The notes under the pieces were generated by a model. It was given only the letters and a program-made list of their open reading frames with translations, searched no databases and was not told the origin of the DNA. Shown here piece after piece: positions 8,347-18,205 of a DNA stretch of 64,000 nucleotides. A program made the position numbers and the translations under genes. Source of the DNA: Microbulbifer variabilis ATCC 700307 (GTDB lineage Bacteria > Pseudomonadota > Gammaproteobacteria > Pseudomonadales > Cellvibrionaceae); NCBI RefSeq assembly GCF_000380565.1, contig NZ_AQYJ01000022.1, positions 62,001 to 126,000 on the forward strand. Reading direction: 5' to 3'. Positions within the stretch are counted from its first letter, which is position 1; each line of letters starts with the position of its first letter.

Positions 8347-9663
8347 ATGAAAACATCAATCTGTGTGGGAGTGGTTTTGGCACTAATGGCTTCCACAGCT
8401 TGCTCGCCTAGTGACAAAGACAAGCGGGTACAAAATGACGCTCCCGACGTAAAAGCTAGCCATGATTTTCAAAAGCAACTACTCAGGCAGCTGATATCCG
8501 CAAAACCGGGGGATGTGGTGTTAATTCCCGAAGGAGAGTTTCAAATTAACCGCAGCTTATCCTTGAATGTGGATGGCGTCACGATACGCGGTGCGGGTAT
8601 GGATAAATCTATTCTCTCGTTTAAAGGGCAGATTCAGGGGGCTGAAGGATTACTGGTGAATGCAAGTAATTTCACTATCGAAAATCTTGCCATTGAAGAC
8701 ACAATCGGTGATGCCTTAAAAGTAAATGAAGGCGAGAACATAGTGATTCGCAATATACGTGTTGAGTGGACAAATGGGCCAGCCACTGAGAATGGAGCTT
8801 ACGGCATATATCCTGTTCAAACTAAAAATACCCTGGTGGAGAGTTCAGTTGCTATAGGGGCATCCGATGCGGGTATTTACGTAGGGCAGTCGAGAAATGT
8901 CATAGTGCGTAATAATCGTGCCGAATTCAATGTGGCTGGGATTGAAATTGAAAACACGATCGGCGCTGATGTATACGGAAATGTGGCAACTAACAATACG
9001 GGTGGAGTCTTGGTTTTTAATATGCCAAACCTTCCTCAGCCTGGGCATAGCACCCGTATTTTCAATAATAAAATTTTTAAAAACAATACATCAAATTTTG
9101 GTCATGAAGGTACGCCAGTAGCTGCAGTTCCTGCAGGGTCAGGTATTGTAATTAACTCCAATGATAATGTTGAGATATTTGAGAATGAGATAGCAGATAA
9201 CGATACCGCTAATATAGTAGTGAGTAGCTACTTTACGGCGGGTTATTATAGCGACAAATCCACACAGGAAGATTTCGACCCATATCCTGAAGGAATTTAT
9301 ATCTATGATAACCAGTTTTCTGGTGGGGGCACTTCACCGGACCACCTGGAATTGAAAGCCTTGAAATTGGCTCGATTTGGACTGGGTGGAAGCATTCCCG
9401 ATGTACTTTGGGACGGGGTTGTCAATCAAGAGAAAACAGTTGATGGAGCCCTGCCGGATCACTTGAAATTATGCATTGATAATGCAGAAGCTGGTATTCT
9501 CAATGTGGATTTCCTCAATGGCTATCAAAATATCTCTACAGATATTTCCGCACATAAATGCCAGCTTGAGAAATTACCCCAAATTGTCCTGGAGTTTGAG
9601 CAGCCCGTAGAGGATCAGAAGACAGATAATCATCTGGCAGTATTAGAGGGTAGAAATGAATAG
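8347..9663 (+). CDS. Parallel beta-helix repeat lipoprotein
   Basis: From ATG 8347 (AAAGGACG ribosome binding site) the protein is 438 residues. A lipoprotein signal ends at ASTAC with Cys19 as the likely anchor. Residues about 70-330 are right-handed beta-helix coils of the pectate-lyase/NosD type, with repeated patterns such as VTIRGAGMDKSILSF, FTIENLAIEDTIGDAL, VIVRNNRAEFNVAGIEI and VEIFENEIADNDTANIVV. It belongs to the group of beta-helix proteins that occur next to an SO2930-type diheme cytochrome. Here the cytochrome gene overlaps the end by 8 bp, so the two are translated together. Substrate and function are unknown. An extracytoplasmic complex with the cytochrome is an inference. Confidence 0.82.
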   Translation: MKTSICVGVVLALMASTACSPSDKDKRVQNDAPDVKASHDFQKQLLRQLISAKPGDVVLIPEGEFQINRSLSLNVDGVTIRGAGMDKSILSFKGQIQGAEGLLVNASNFTIENLAIEDTIGDALKVNEGENIVIRNIRVEWTNGPATENGAYGIYPVQTKNTLVESSVAIGASDAGIYVGQSRNVIVRNNRAEFNVAGIEIENTIGADVYGNVATNNTGGVLVFNMPNLPQPGHSTRIFNNKIFKNNTSNFGHEGTPVAAVPAGSGIVINSNDNVEIFENEIADNDTANIVVSSYFTAGYYSDKSTQEDFDPYPEGIYIYDNQFSGGGTSPDHLELKALKLARFGLGGSIPDVLWDGVVNQEKTVDGALPDHLKLCIDNAEAGILNVDFLNGYQNISTDISAHKCQLEKLPQIVLEFEQPVEDQKTDNHLAVLEGRNE

Positions 9664-10810
9664 TTGGATATCCTGGGCAAGTGCCTTTATCCTGCTTCCA
9701 GGAATGATGCTGTCCACTATAGCAGGCTGTGATAAATCTCGCCCTCAAGTGGTCGTGTTTGCTGAAAATGCGATTCCGGAACGACTAAGTGATTGGAACC
9801 TGGTAAATATTCTCGATGGTGTATTAACGCCAAATATCGGAGTGGTGCCCTATGATCTCAACACAGGACTATTTACTGATTATGCCCATAAGTTGCGTAC
9901 AGTGTGGATGCCTGATGGTGTTTCGGCCCGATATGGCGATGAGCAGTTTGACTACCCTGTTGGCACAGTTTTAACCAAAACATTTTACTACCCAAGGGGC
10001 GAAAACGAGACAGTACTGCGCACTGATAATTTCGAGCATGACTATGCTGAAGGCCGTATGGGTGAGGCCCTGGATATGCAGCGGGTGCGTCTGATGGAAA
10101 CCCGGTTGCTAGTGAGGCGTGAGAGTGGCTGGCAGGCGATTCCCTATATTTGGAATGAATCACAGACAGAAGCGGTATTTGAAATTGCTGGTGATGCCAG
10201 TCGACTTAAGCTAAAAACGGCAACGGGGGATATTACAGAATTTACCTATGTGGTGCCTGATGCTAATCAGTGTGCTGGATGCCATGCAGATAATTTCACC
10301 GGCAAGAAAATTTCACCTCTCGGCCCAAGGGCCAGACACCTCAATCGAGATTACCCCTACCTCAGTGGTACAGAAAATCAGCTGAAGCACTGGCAAAAGA
10401 TTGGTTATCTTCGTGATGTTCCCAAGACTATTGAACTGCCCAGCTTAGCCAAATTTATGGATAACAGTGTAACGCTGAATGAGCGAGCCAGGGCCTATCT
10501 TGATATCAATTGTGGTCATTGCCATAACCCTGCTGGCGCGGCCGATACCTCTGGTTTAATGCTAAATCATAGTGAGACAGACTTGCGTAAGTTGGGCTTG
10601 TGCAAGCCACCGGTGGCGGCGGGAACTGGCAGTGGCGAGCGCTTATTTGCCATAGTGCCGGGTGAACCGGATCACTCCATTTTGAATTTCAGAATTGAGT
10701 CTGTTGATCCCGGTGCGATGATGCCGGAACTGGGTCGCAGTTTGGTGCATGAGGAGGGGGTGGAGCTACTGCGCCAGTGGGTTGCGGCTATGCCGGGTAC
10801 TTGCACATAA
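9656..10810 (+). CDS. SO2930-family diheme c-type cytochrome lipoprotein
   Basis: A 384-residue protein whose ATG overlaps the previous gene by 8 bp. A lipoprotein signal ends at STIAGC (Cys25). Two c-type heme sites are visible: CAGCH at 206-210 and CGHCH at 286-290. The first half (about 35-195) is a beta-rich domain conserved in this family (GLFTDYAHKLRTVWMP, TKTFYYP). The C-terminus holds the second heme and a PGEPDHSILNFR segment as in cytochromes associated with dehydrogenases. The protein is presumably periplasmic or on the outer membrane and carries electrons for an unknown reaction together with the beta-helix partner. Followed by a perfect hairpin terminator. Confidence 0.85.
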   Translation: MNSWISWASAFILLPGMMLSTIAGCDKSRPQVVVFAENAIPERLSDWNLVNILDGVLTPNIGVVPYDLNTGLFTDYAHKLRTVWMPDGVSARYGDEQFDYPVGTVLTKTFYYPRGENETVLRTDNFEHDYAEGRMGEALDMQRVRLMETRLLVRRESGWQAIPYIWNESQTEAVFEIAGDASRLKLKTATGDITEFTYVVPDANQCAGCHADNFTGKKISPLGPRARHLNRDYPYLSGTENQLKHWQKIGYLRDVPKTIELPSLAKFMDNSVTLNERARAYLDINCGHCHNPAGAADTSGLMLNHSETDLRKLGLCKPPVAAGTGSGERLFAIVPGEPDHSILNFRIESVDPGAMMPELGRSLVHEEGVELLRQWVAAMPGTCT

Positions 10811-10845
10811 ACCCTTCTGAAAGACGGAGCTAGTTCAGAAGAATG

Positions 10846-10871
10846 GGTACAGTGCCCGAGGGCACTGTACC
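10846..10871. terminator. Perfect palindromic hairpin between convergent genes
   Basis: Perfect 12-bp arms (GGTACAGTGCCC / GGGCACTGTACC) with a 2-nt centre. It lies 35 bp after the cytochrome stop and 17 bp before the end of the TetR gene, so it can serve both directions. No long T-run on either strand. Confidence 0.65.
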
Positions 10872-10887
10872 TTATCCGAACCCCATT

Positions 10888-11595
10888 TTAACCGTATGCT
10901 GCGGCTTCAGTAACCGGAGTGGCGGCGGGAATCAGCCCGTGGACCATCATGGTAACCGTACGCTCGAGTAGTGGTGAGTCGAGGGCAATAGTGCCACTCA
11001 GTATTTCATACTCTAGCTTTAGAATTGTGCCATGGGCGATCTGAGCTGCAGCTTCGGGGTCTGTGAGGCCGAGCAGGTGGAAGAATTCCTGCATCAGGGA
11101 TTCCCGTGCATGGTTTGACATGCGTACTGCTCGTGTCAGCTGCTCATTCCGCAGTGCTTCATTGCGAAATGCTAGTTCTATAAGGCGCCGGTCCTTGTCC
11201 TCAGCTTGGCTTCGGACATGGGTCAGCACAAAACGGGTTAGCTGTTGGACTAATAATTTGCGGCTACTGTTCGAGGCGCGTTCTTGTGCTGAAAGGTTAC
11301 GGGCAGCGCTGAAGCTTTCTTCCTGAAGTTGGCGCGTACTCTCTAGTCCCTGTTCGACGAAATATGTAAATGAGTCGCTGATAAGGTCATTGAGGTCTTT
11401 AAAGTAGTAGGTAGTGGCAGCCAGGGGTACACTTGCTTCCCGGGCTACAGCGCGGTGACGAATACCGCGAATACCTTCCTTTACGATCAGTCGCAGGGTG
11501 GCCTCAAGGATTGCCTTGCGGCGCAGGCGGCTGTCGGCGCGCTGAGCGCGGCGGCCGTGGTAGACCAAATCAGACTTTCCATTGTCTACAGTCAT
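10888..11595 (-). CDS. TetR/AcrR-family transcriptional regulator
   Basis: A 235-residue protein. Residues about 25-70 form the TetR helix-turn-helix (RRKAILEATLRLIVKEGIRG, then VAREASVPLAATTYYFKD). The remainder is all-helical, as expected for the ligand-binding domain. Start ATG 11595. It is convergent with the beta-helix/cytochrome pair. Target and ligand cannot be deduced. A possible target is its own promoter in the 350-bp AT-rich region upstream. Confidence 0.88.
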   Translation of the reverse strand: MTVDNGKSDLVYHGRRAQRADSRLRRKAILEATLRLIVKEGIRGIRHRAVAREASVPLAATTYYFKDLNDLISDSFTYFVEQGLESTRQLQEESFSAARNLSAQERASNSSRKLLVQQLTRFVLTHVRSQAEDKDRRLIELAFRNEALRNEQLTRAVRMSNHARESLMQEFFHLLGLTDPEAAAQIAHGTILKLEYEILSGTIALDSPLLERTVTMMVHGLIPAATPVTEAAAYG

Positions 11596-11946
11596 AGCAG
11601 TATCCCTGTTCTTATTGCGTTGGCACCGATAGCACTCTCAAGCTGGTCGGTCGTGCCATTCTAGCCAAACGAATTCAAAAAGAGACAATAATGCTATTAC
11701 ATTCGATTACACCAGTATTGCACTGAAAAAGGGCTTTATTTTCAGTGTGTTAGCAAAGGTGTATGTTTTTGGGCTTTTGGTGACAGATAGATGTCTATTA
11801 ATCTATCAAAGGAAAATAAATACGCCAAATATGAATATTTTATTTAGAAGAATAAATGAAATATGCCCTTTAAATAATCACTGGCAATCAAATGGTTTTC
11901 GCTAAACTAAAAGATTGCCGTCGATATTTTTTCTCCAAGTTTATTT
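11596..11946. other. AT-rich intergenic region between tetR and rnfE
   Basis: About 350 bases holding the promoter side of the TetR gene and the 3' end of the rnf operon. I see no ORF, no clear terminator and no palindromic TetR operator. Confidence 0.35.
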
Positions 11947-12660
11947 CTAAGAAATTTTTCCGGTAACGCGAACACGTTTAGAGCCGGGAACAATTTTTAC
12001 TTGTTGGCTGCGACGACGTTCAATACCTGAATCTATTGCATTTTTTGTTGCGATTAGTAGACCTGCAACCAGGAATGCTCCTGGGGGGAGTACCGCCACA
12101 AGTACTCCAGGATAGTTACTACCCAGGACCGAGATGCCCCAGTCTTTTGCCATGGGGCCGAGTAATAAATCCATATCTGAAAAGAGAGTGCCCTGGCCCA
12201 ATATTTCCCGTACGGCGCCAATTACGATTAATACTGCGGTAAAGCCAACTCCCATCATAAATCCATCTACCAGCGAGGGAAGGACCGGGTTTTTACTCGC
12301 GAAGGCATCTGCACGCCCGAGAATGGCGCAATTGGTAACAATCAAGGGAATAAAAATACCGAGCACCAAGTACAACTCATAAGTGAAGGCCTTCATGAGC
12401 AGCTCGACACAGGTAACGAAGGTGGCGATGATCATGACCGAAGCGGGCAGTCGAACAGTATCTGGCATTTGCTGACGCACGAGGGATACCGCCAGGTTTG
12501 AGCAGGTAAGAACTCCGGTTGTGGCTAGGCCCAATCCAATAGCGTTGACCACTGTGCCTGTCACTGCCAACAGGGGGCAAAGCCCCAGTAGCTGCACCAG
12601 TGCAGGGTTATTCTTCCAAAGCCCATTGTGGGTGATTTCTGCGTAACCGGGGGTTGCCAT
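11947..12660 (-). CDS. rnfE: Rnf electron transport complex subunit E
   Basis: A 237-residue member of the NqrD/RnfE family, an integral membrane subunit with about six helices. It contains the mirrored half-membrane motifs [13 protein letters not shown] and [11 protein letters not shown] that bind the intramembrane Fe-S centre together with RnfA. Last gene of the rnf operon, and its start abuts the rnfG stop (1-nt overlap). The C-terminal tail ([25 protein letters not shown]) is basic and longer than in E. coli RsxE. Role: part of the ferredoxin:NAD+ oxidoreductase/SoxR-reducing complex in the inner membrane. Confidence 0.95.
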   Translation of the reverse strand: MATPGYAEITHNGLWKNNPALVQLLGLCPLLAVTGTVVNAIGLGLATTGVLTCSNLAVSLVRQQMPDTVRLPASVMIIATFVTCVELLMKAFTYELYLVLGIFIPLIVTNCAILGRADAFASKNPVLPSLVDGFMMGVGFTAVLIVIGAVREILGQGTLFSDMDLLLGPMAKDWGISVLGSNYPGVLVAVLPPGAFLVAGLLIATKNAIDSGIERRRSQQVKIVPGSKRVRVTGKIS

Positions 12661-13364
12661 CAGTTTTGCTCCATCTCTGGTTGGGCCCCATCTGTTTTTT
12701 CTGCTTCGGGGTTCTCAACTTCCACCGCACGCTTTGATATTGGTGCACTAAAAATCTTTTGGTGATTCTGTGCGACAAATTCCAATACTTGACGCACCTC
12801 ATTCACGACCGCGCGCGGGGTAATTGTGGCCCCGGTAAACTGATCGAACACTCCGCCATCTTTCTGTACTTTCCATTCATAGGCGGGTGGATTTTTTAAT
12901 GACAAACCATCGAATTGCAGTATCCAGTCACTTTTCTTCAGCTCAACTTTGTCGCCGAGGCCGGGGGTTTCGCTATGACCTGTAACCCGCACCCCGGCAA
13001 TAGTACCGTCGCGGTTTACTCCCACCAGCAATTGGATCGGGCCTGAATAACCGTCGGGTGCCACCGCTGGCACAATCACAGCGGAGATTTTTCCATCCTC
13101 CCCCCGCGCGAGGTTGATATCACCACCCTGGGGGAGGCCGAGCTGGTTCCAGAAGACCTTGGGAATTGGATAGGTATCAACCAGTAGGTCGTTACTGTGG
13201 CGATCCAGGGGAATGATTTCCAACAGTGCTTTTGCCGATGCTGCCCGTATGGCGCGCTCAATGGGTTCACGTGTAGTGACCTGGGTCACTGCCAGCGTTC
13301 CGGCAGTGACCAGGGCAAATAGGGTTAAGACAGCGGCGTTTGTCGCCATGGACTGTTTGAGCAT
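12660..13364 (-). CDS. rnfG: Rnf complex flavoprotein subunit G
   Basis: A 234-residue protein with one N-terminal membrane helix ([18 protein letters not shown]) and an FMN-binding domain. The covalent FMN attachment motif is S/T-GATxT, seen here as [11 protein letters not shown] near residue 177, with the second Thr as the expected phosphoester site. The [12 protein letters not shown] motif of the FMN_bind domain is also present. The C-terminus carries an extra acidic tail ([20 protein letters not shown]). Coupled to rnfD and rnfE by single-base overlaps. Confidence 0.95.
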   Translation of the reverse strand: MLKQSMATNAAVLTLFALVTAGTLAVTQVTTREPIERAIRAASAKALLEIIPLDRHSNDLLVDTYPIPKVFWNQLGLPQGGDINLARGEDGKISAVIVPAVAPDGYSGPIQLLVGVNRDGTIAGVRVTGHSETPGLGDKVELKKSDWILQFDGLSLKNPPAYEWKVQKDGGVFDQFTGATITPRAVVNEVRQVLEFVAQNHQKIFSAPISKRAVEVENPEAEKTDGAQPEMEQN

Positions 13365-14416
13365 CAGCGCTCCTCCAGATCGGTGGCGCGTCGTGGCCGC
13401 TTATGGCCATAAGTGCGGGGCAGGGAATAATTGTCGATAGTGGGCGCGGCAAAGTTCATCAAGAGCACTGCGAAAGCCACTGCATCCGGGTAGCTGCCCC
13501 ATGCGCGGATAATATAGGTAAAGAGCCCCACCCCCGCCCCAAAAATCAGGCGCCCCTTATTACTCGTACAGCCGCTAACCGGATCGGTAATAATAAAGAA
13601 GGCTCCAAACATGGTGGCACCAGAAAATAGGTGCAATAGCGGTGAACCTTCAGACAGTGAACTGCCACTGTCATAAAAAAACAGGGATAAAAGAGTCAGG
13701 GTGGCGAGCATCGCGACCGGCGCATGCCAGGTGATAATGCCGCGGAAGAGCAGAAATAGTCCTCCGAACAGGAAACCAAAACTAATGGTTTCCCAGCCAG
13801 CCCCAGCAAAGGTGCCCTTGTTGAAAATGGGCTCCAATTCATACAGCTGTGACAAAAGAACTGATTCATTGAGGCGGACAATCTCCAAGGGTGTAGCGCG
13901 GGTGAAACCATCCACGTTGTAATTGCCGAAGACGAGGGCGAAGGCTTCCCCAACACTGGGGGCACCGCCGATTACATCTGCAGCGCCCACCCAGCGAGTC
14001 ATGTCCACAGGGAAGCTGATGAGTAGCACCACATAGCCCACCATTGCAGGGTTGAACGGGTTGTAGCCCATACCGCCATAGAGGTGTTTAGCCAGTACTA
14101 CAGCCACGGCACTGCCTACTACCGGCAGCCACCAAGCACAATAGGGAGGAAGGGCGATGCCAAGGAGCAATGCGGTGACAAAGGCACTATAGTCACGCAA
14201 GTAAAAGGCCACGGGGCGATTGCGTAATTTCATCACCGCCGCTTCGCACAGCATGGCGGTGATAATCGACAAGGCAATATTGATCAGAACGCCTATGCCA
14301 AAGTAGATCACCATCGCCAGTACACCCGGGGCGGTGGCGGCGGCCACCTGCAGCATCACTTTGGCTGTTTGATCTCCGGAGCGGGCATGGGGAGAGGTGG
14401 CACGGATCAGTGACAT
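13364..14416 (-). CDS. rnfD: Rnf complex membrane flavoprotein subunit D
   Basis: A 350-residue NqrB/RnfD-family protein with about nine to ten membrane helices. The covalent FMN site is the SGAT motif (LFSGATMFGAFFIITDPVSG) near residue 268. Family signature sequences YGGMGYNPFNPAMVGYV and CTSNKGRLIFGAGVG are present. Starts at ATG 14416, overlapping the end of rnfC. It works with RnfG to pass electrons and couple them to ion movement. Confidence 0.95.
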   Translation of the reverse strand: MSLIRATSPHARSGDQTAKVMLQVAAATAPGVLAMVIYFGIGVLINIALSIITAMLCEAAVMKLRNRPVAFYLRDYSAFVTALLLGIALPPYCAWWLPVVGSAVAVVLAKHLYGGMGYNPFNPAMVGYVVLLISFPVDMTRWVGAADVIGGAPSVGEAFALVFGNYNVDGFTRATPLEIVRLNESVLLSQLYELEPIFNKGTFAGAGWETISFGFLFGGLFLLFRGIITWHAPVAMLATLTLLSLFFYDSGSSLSEGSPLLHLFSGATMFGAFFIITDPVSGCTSNKGRLIFGAGVGLFTYIIRAWGSYPDAVAFAVLLMNFAAPTIDNYSLPRTYGHKRPRRATDLEER

Positions 14417-16560
14417 TATTGATCTCCACCCTGTGCCGATTGCTGTTCATGCATCTTGTTTTCCAATTTTTTCTGCAGCTTCTCCAAGGCGGTCTCAAAA
14501 GCCTCTAGATTAGCGTCATCTTCTTCCCGGGCCTTTTGCAGTCGTGCTTCGGCTTTGGATACCCTCTTGCGTAGAGCATCAATATCCGCAGTGAGCTTTT
14601 CCGCATCACTTAACTGGGCCCGCGCCTCTGCGGCGGAACGGGCTTTGTTGATAGCGCGTACAGCGGCATTGGTTTCTTCTTTACTGGGTTCTCGCGCGGG
14701 GTCGCGGTCGGCGCGTCGCTTGGCCAGGGTGAGCTTGTGTTCAGCTTCCTGTAGTTTCAATTCAGCAGCTTTGAGTTGAGCGGCAAGCTGGTCGCGCTGG
14801 CTGTCATTGGCGGTTTCCAGTTTGCCGCGTAGGCGCTCCACGCGGCTCTCTGCACTGGAGAACGTGCGCTGAGCACGGGCGAATAATTGCTGGGGGTCCT
14901 CTTGGCGGGACTGGACCCTAGCTAGCGCTGCGGCGACAACATCGGCCTCCTGTTTACTGGCTTTGGCTTGCTCAGACTCTGGGTTTTGCTCGCGCTGCTG
15001 GCGGGCCAGTTCGGCTGCCTTGCGTCGGGCTTCACGTTTTGCCTCTTTTTCCTTTTCCGCCTTTTCCAGGCGCAGTTTACGGAATTCGAAGCGGTCGCGA
15101 GCACGGTCGGATTTCTCCTTCTCCGCCTCGGTCTGGCGTATAGCCCCCTTTGCCGCGCGGTAATACTGGACCAGAGGAATCGTGCTGGGACAAACATAGG
15201 AGCAGGCCCCGCATTCAATGCAGTCAAACAAATTGTAAGCCTGTAGTTTTTCCCGTTCATCAGCGCGTGCATACCAGTAGAGTTGTTGTGGTAGCAGCGA
15301 TGCAGGGCAGGCTTCTGCGCAGAAACCACAGCGGATACAAGCTTTGGCTATTGGAGCGGGTGGCAGCTCATCAATGGTAGGTACCAGCAGACAATTGGTG
15401 GTTTTTACAACTGGTGAGCTTTCATCATCAATGGTGTACCCCATCATGGGGCCACCGATAATCACCTTTTGCATCAATCCGCGGTGAATTCCGTGATGCT
15501 TAAGGATATGACGAATGGGGGTACCGATGGGTACTTCAATATTGCGTTGTCGCTCCAGGGCTTTGCCCACTACAGTGGTAACCCGGCTGATCAAAGGCTC
15601 TCCGAAGTGTACTGCGCGGAATATGGCTCTGGCAGTACCCACGTTCTGGCATACGATACCGACATTGGCCGGCAGTCCCTGGTTGGGGACCTCACGCCCT
15701 GTGAGAATCTGGATCAGTTGCTTTTCACCGCCGGAGGGGTATTTAGTAGGAAATACGACAATATCGAAACGAGTGCCTTTGGCGGCCTCGCGCATCGCTG
15801 CAATCGCTTGAGGTTTGTTATCCTCAATCCCGATGAGAACCCGTTCCGGTTCATCAAGGATGTAGGAAAGGATACCGACTCCGGCAATAATTTCTCCAGC
15901 GCGCTCCCGCATCAGCATATCGTCAGCGGTGATATAGGGTTCGCACTCGGTGCCATTGATAATCAAAGTATCAATCTCTGCACCGCCATGAGGGTCCAGT
16001 TTTACTGCAGTGGGGAAACCGGCACCTCCCATTCCCGCGATGCCGCAGTCACGAATTTTCTCCAGCAACTCCACTCGGCTGAGCTGGGTAAAGTCCTCAC
16101 AGGTCTCAAGCTTGCACCAGCGCTCCTCACCATCGGTGCGAATAACAACGCAGTCTTCCACCTGCCCCGATGGGTGGGGGACGGCGCAGGGCTCTATAGC
16201 AACGACCTTGCCAGAGCTGGGAGCGTGCACTGGACAGCTGATCAAGCCATCCGCTTCAGCAATTTTTTGCCCCTTTAATACATCGTCACCAAGATTAACC
16301 AGTGGCAGGGCTGTAGCACCTGTGTGCTGTAGAAGGGGCACTATCAGATCTTCGGCTAAGGGAATACTGCCAATGGGCTCGCCGGTACTTTGATGCTTAT
16401 TCTCCGGGGGGTGTACGCCACCGTGAAAATCATTGGGGCGCAGCTCCCGCGCTTTTTCGCTGGCAATTAACTGGGCCTCACGGGCAGCGCGACGCTCGGT
16501 AACCGCTTTCCGCTGTTGGGCTCTCTCTTGCTGTGCTTGGGTCTCGTTCTCGGGGCTCAA
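14416..16560 (-). CDS. rnfC: Rnf complex NADH/Fe-S subunit C with long charged extensions
   Basis: A 714-residue protein starting at TTG 16560, chosen for the strong GGGGGAGGT site upstream. The start overlaps the rnfB stop by four bases. The RnfC core begins at [11 protein letters not shown] (residue 45), preceded by a charged extension of about 40 residues that is not usual. The core has the SLBB and NADH-binding region ([23 protein letters not shown]) and two 4Fe-4S motifs, [12 protein letters not shown] near residue 410 and [12 protein letters not shown] near 449. From about 480 to the end the sequence is Ala/Lys/Glu/Arg-rich coiled coil. Such C-terminal tails are known in gammaproteobacterial RnfC and vary greatly in length. 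Confidence 0.95.
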   Translation of the reverse strand: MSPENETQAQQERAQQRKAVTERRAAREAQLIASEKARELRPNDFHGGVHPPENKHQSTGEPIGSIPLAEDLIVPLLQHTGATALPLVNLGDDVLKGQKIAEADGLISCPVHAPSSGKVVAIEPCAVPHPSGQVEDCVVIRTDGEERWCKLETCEDFTQLSRVELLEKIRDCGIAGMGGAGFPTAVKLDPHGGAEIDTLIINGTECEPYITADDMLMRERAGEIIAGVGILSYILDEPERVLIGIEDNKPQAIAAMREAAKGTRFDIVVFPTKYPSGGEKQLIQILTGREVPNQGLPANVGIVCQNVGTARAIFRAVHFGEPLISRVTTVVGKALERQRNIEVPIGTPIRHILKHHGIHRGLMQKVIIGGPMMGYTIDDESSPVVKTTNCLLVPTIDELPPAPIAKACIRCGFCAEACPASLLPQQLYWYARADEREKLQAYNLFDCIECGACSYVCPSTIPLVQYYRAAKGAIRQTEAEKEKSDRARDRFEFRKLRLEKAEKEKEAKREARRKAAELARQQREQNPESEQAKASKQEADVVAAALARVQSRQEDPQQLFARAQRTFSSAESRVERLRGKLETANDSQRDQLAAQLKAAELKLQEAEHKLTLAKRRADRDPAREPSKEETNAAVRAINKARSAAEARAQLSDAEKLTADIDALRKRVSKAEARLQKAREEDDANLEAFETALEKLQKKLENKMHEQQSAQGGDQ

Positions 16561-17171
16561 ACTGCACCTCCCCCAGTTTCTGTCTGATTACCGCGACGGT
16601 CAGAGGCTATTAACTGGATGCCGTCCTCAGGTTTCCGGGGGTGCCAGTCTTGTAAAGGCATATCCACAGGCACCATATCAATACAATCCACTGGGCAGGG
16701 TTCCACACACAGGTCGCAGCCAGTGCATTCATCGGTGATGACGGTATGCATGTATTTAGCAGCCCCGGCGATAGCGTCCACCGGGCATGCCTGGATACAT
16801 TTGGTACAGCCGATACATTCTGCCTCGCGAATAAAAGCGACTTTCTTTACTTCCTCTACCCCGTGCTCGGCGTCCAGTGGCATGGGTTCCATGTCCAGTA
16901 AGTTGGCCAGCTCATTGATGGTGGCCTGGCCTCCGGGTGGGCACTTGTTGATGGCATCGCCGTGCACGATGGCTTCCGCATAGGGTCTACAGCCGGGGTA
17001 ACCGCACTGTCCACACTGGGTCTGTGGTAGTAGCGCATCAACCTGTTCCACCAGGGGGTCGCCTTCAACTTTAAAGCGTACAGCGGCAAATCCCAGCAGG
17101 GCACCAAACGTCAGCGCCATGCCGCCAAGTACCAGTAGGGGAGAGGAAATTTCTGAGATCCAGTCCAGCAT
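16557..17171 (-). CDS. rnfB: Rnf complex iron-sulfur subunit B
   Basis: A 204-residue protein with an N-terminal membrane helix ([21 protein letters not shown]), then a four-Cys cluster domain ([16 protein letters not shown] near residue 47) and two ferredoxin-type 4Fe-4S motifs ([12 protein letters not shown] and [12 protein letters not shown]). It accepts electrons from ferredoxin or passes them toward SoxR. It lies 9 bp downstream of rnfA and overlaps rnfC by 4 bp. The C-terminal tail is short. Confidence 0.96.
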   Translation of the reverse strand: MLDWISEISSPLLVLGGMALTFGALLGFAAVRFKVEGDPLVEQVDALLPQTQCGQCGYPGCRPYAEAIVHGDAINKCPPGGQATINELANLLDMEPMPLDAEHGVEEVKKVAFIREAECIGCTKCIQACPVDAIAGAAKYMHTVITDECTGCDLCVEPCPVDCIDMVPVDMPLQDWHPRKPEDGIQLIASDRRGNQTETGGGAV

Positions 17172-17180
17172 CGTAAAACC

Positions 17181-17756
17181 CTATACCAGACCGCTAAAGC
17201 CCATAAATGCCAGGGACATCAGCCCGGCAGTTACCATACCGATAGCTGCACCGCGAAATGGCAGGGGTACATCTGCGGCAAAGAGACGCTCACGCATGGA
17301 GGAGAAAAGAATCAAAACCAGGGAGAAGCCTACAGCAGCTCCGAAGCCGTACAAGGTGGACTGCATAAATGTATGGGCCTTCATGGTGTTTTGCAGGGCC
17401 ACTCCTAATACTGCGCAATTAGTGGTGATTAGAGGTAGGAAAACCCCTAGTACCTTGTACATTAATGGGCTGGTTTTCTCGATAAACATTCGCGCAAACT
17501 GCACTACTACTGCAATTACCAGAATAAAGGAGATAGTGCGCAAATACTCGATACCAAAAGGCTCAAGCAAGTAGGTATTTACCAAGTAGGAGCAAATTGA
17601 CGCCAGGGTTAGTACAAAGGTTGTGGCACCGGCCATGCCCACGGCGGTCTCCAACTTGTTGGAGACACCCATAAAGGGGCACAGGCCCAGAAACTGTACC
17701 AACACATAGTTGTTGACCAGGATGGTACTGAGCAGGATAACTGCGAATTCGGTCAT
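17181..17756 (-). CDS. rnfA: Rnf complex membrane subunit A
   Basis: A 191-residue protein starting at ATG 17756 ([32 protein letters not shown]), the normal family start. The frame is open farther upstream but the added residues have no similarity to the family. It has six membrane helices, with the conserved cysteines in FLGLCPFMG and TTNCAVLGV that hold the intramembrane Fe-S centre with RnfE. First gene of the six-gene rnf operon, transcribed leftward. Confidence 0.96.
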   Translation of the reverse strand: MTEFAVILLSTILVNNYVLVQFLGLCPFMGVSNKLETAVGMAGATTFVLTLASICSYLVNTYLLEPFGIEYLRTISFILVIAVVVQFARMFIEKTSPLMYKVLGVFLPLITTNCAVLGVALQNTMKAHTFMQSTLYGFGAAVGFSLVLILFSSMRERLFAADVPLPFRGAAIGMVTAGLMSLAFMGFSGLV

Positions 17757-18205
17757 AACAGGTCCGGTTGAAGCCCTGGGGCGAAATGGCACGAGCGCTA
17801 TGGCGGTGTATATGCCCCTGCCCCTGATAGTGGTGCGTTCTGTGAGCAAGGTGTCCGTCGAATGTCGCGCAGGGCCGGTATTATGGGTGAGTCGCAGAGG
17901 GCCTTCAACTCGGAAAAGGCATCTTCTGGCAGGTGAGGGGCCCCAGCTTCGGGGTCAGTAATATGACCAAATAGCCGCTGCATGACTATAAGCTGTGCGA
18001 GGTTATTGAGATATGGGGTTGTCGTTAGTGTCCATATAAAAAATAGGGCTTATTTCAGCTGGTTTGCCGGTTGTGAGTGTAGTTTCGGGTGAATTAAGTG
18101 AACTCCTTTGAACTTTCTCGATAAATGTTGGCGCGCCCCTTTACAGTAAATTGACGTGGCCATATCTATGGCTGGACAAATCCTAATATCAGTTGGAGCC
18201 GTGAA
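17757..18205. other. Divergent region between rnfA and yghU
   Basis: About 450 bases. A 61-codon minus-strand ORF (17798-17983, starting [14 protein letters not shown]) could be a small protein or the remnant of one, but it has no clear ribosome binding site and I do not recognise it. The yghU promoter candidate lies at 18140-18168. No terminator seen. Confidence 0.35.
18140..18168 (+). promoter_or_regulatory. Candidate sigma-70 promoter for yghU
   Basis: TTTACA (18140-18145), a 17-nt spacer and TATCTA (18163-18168), about 40 bp before the ATG. Confidence 0.35.

Noticed and set aside
14922..15329. Overlapping ORFs on both strands inside rnfC and other large genes.
   Set aside because: They lie inside well-supported conserved genes, follow the codon bias shadow pattern, and lack ribosome binding sites.
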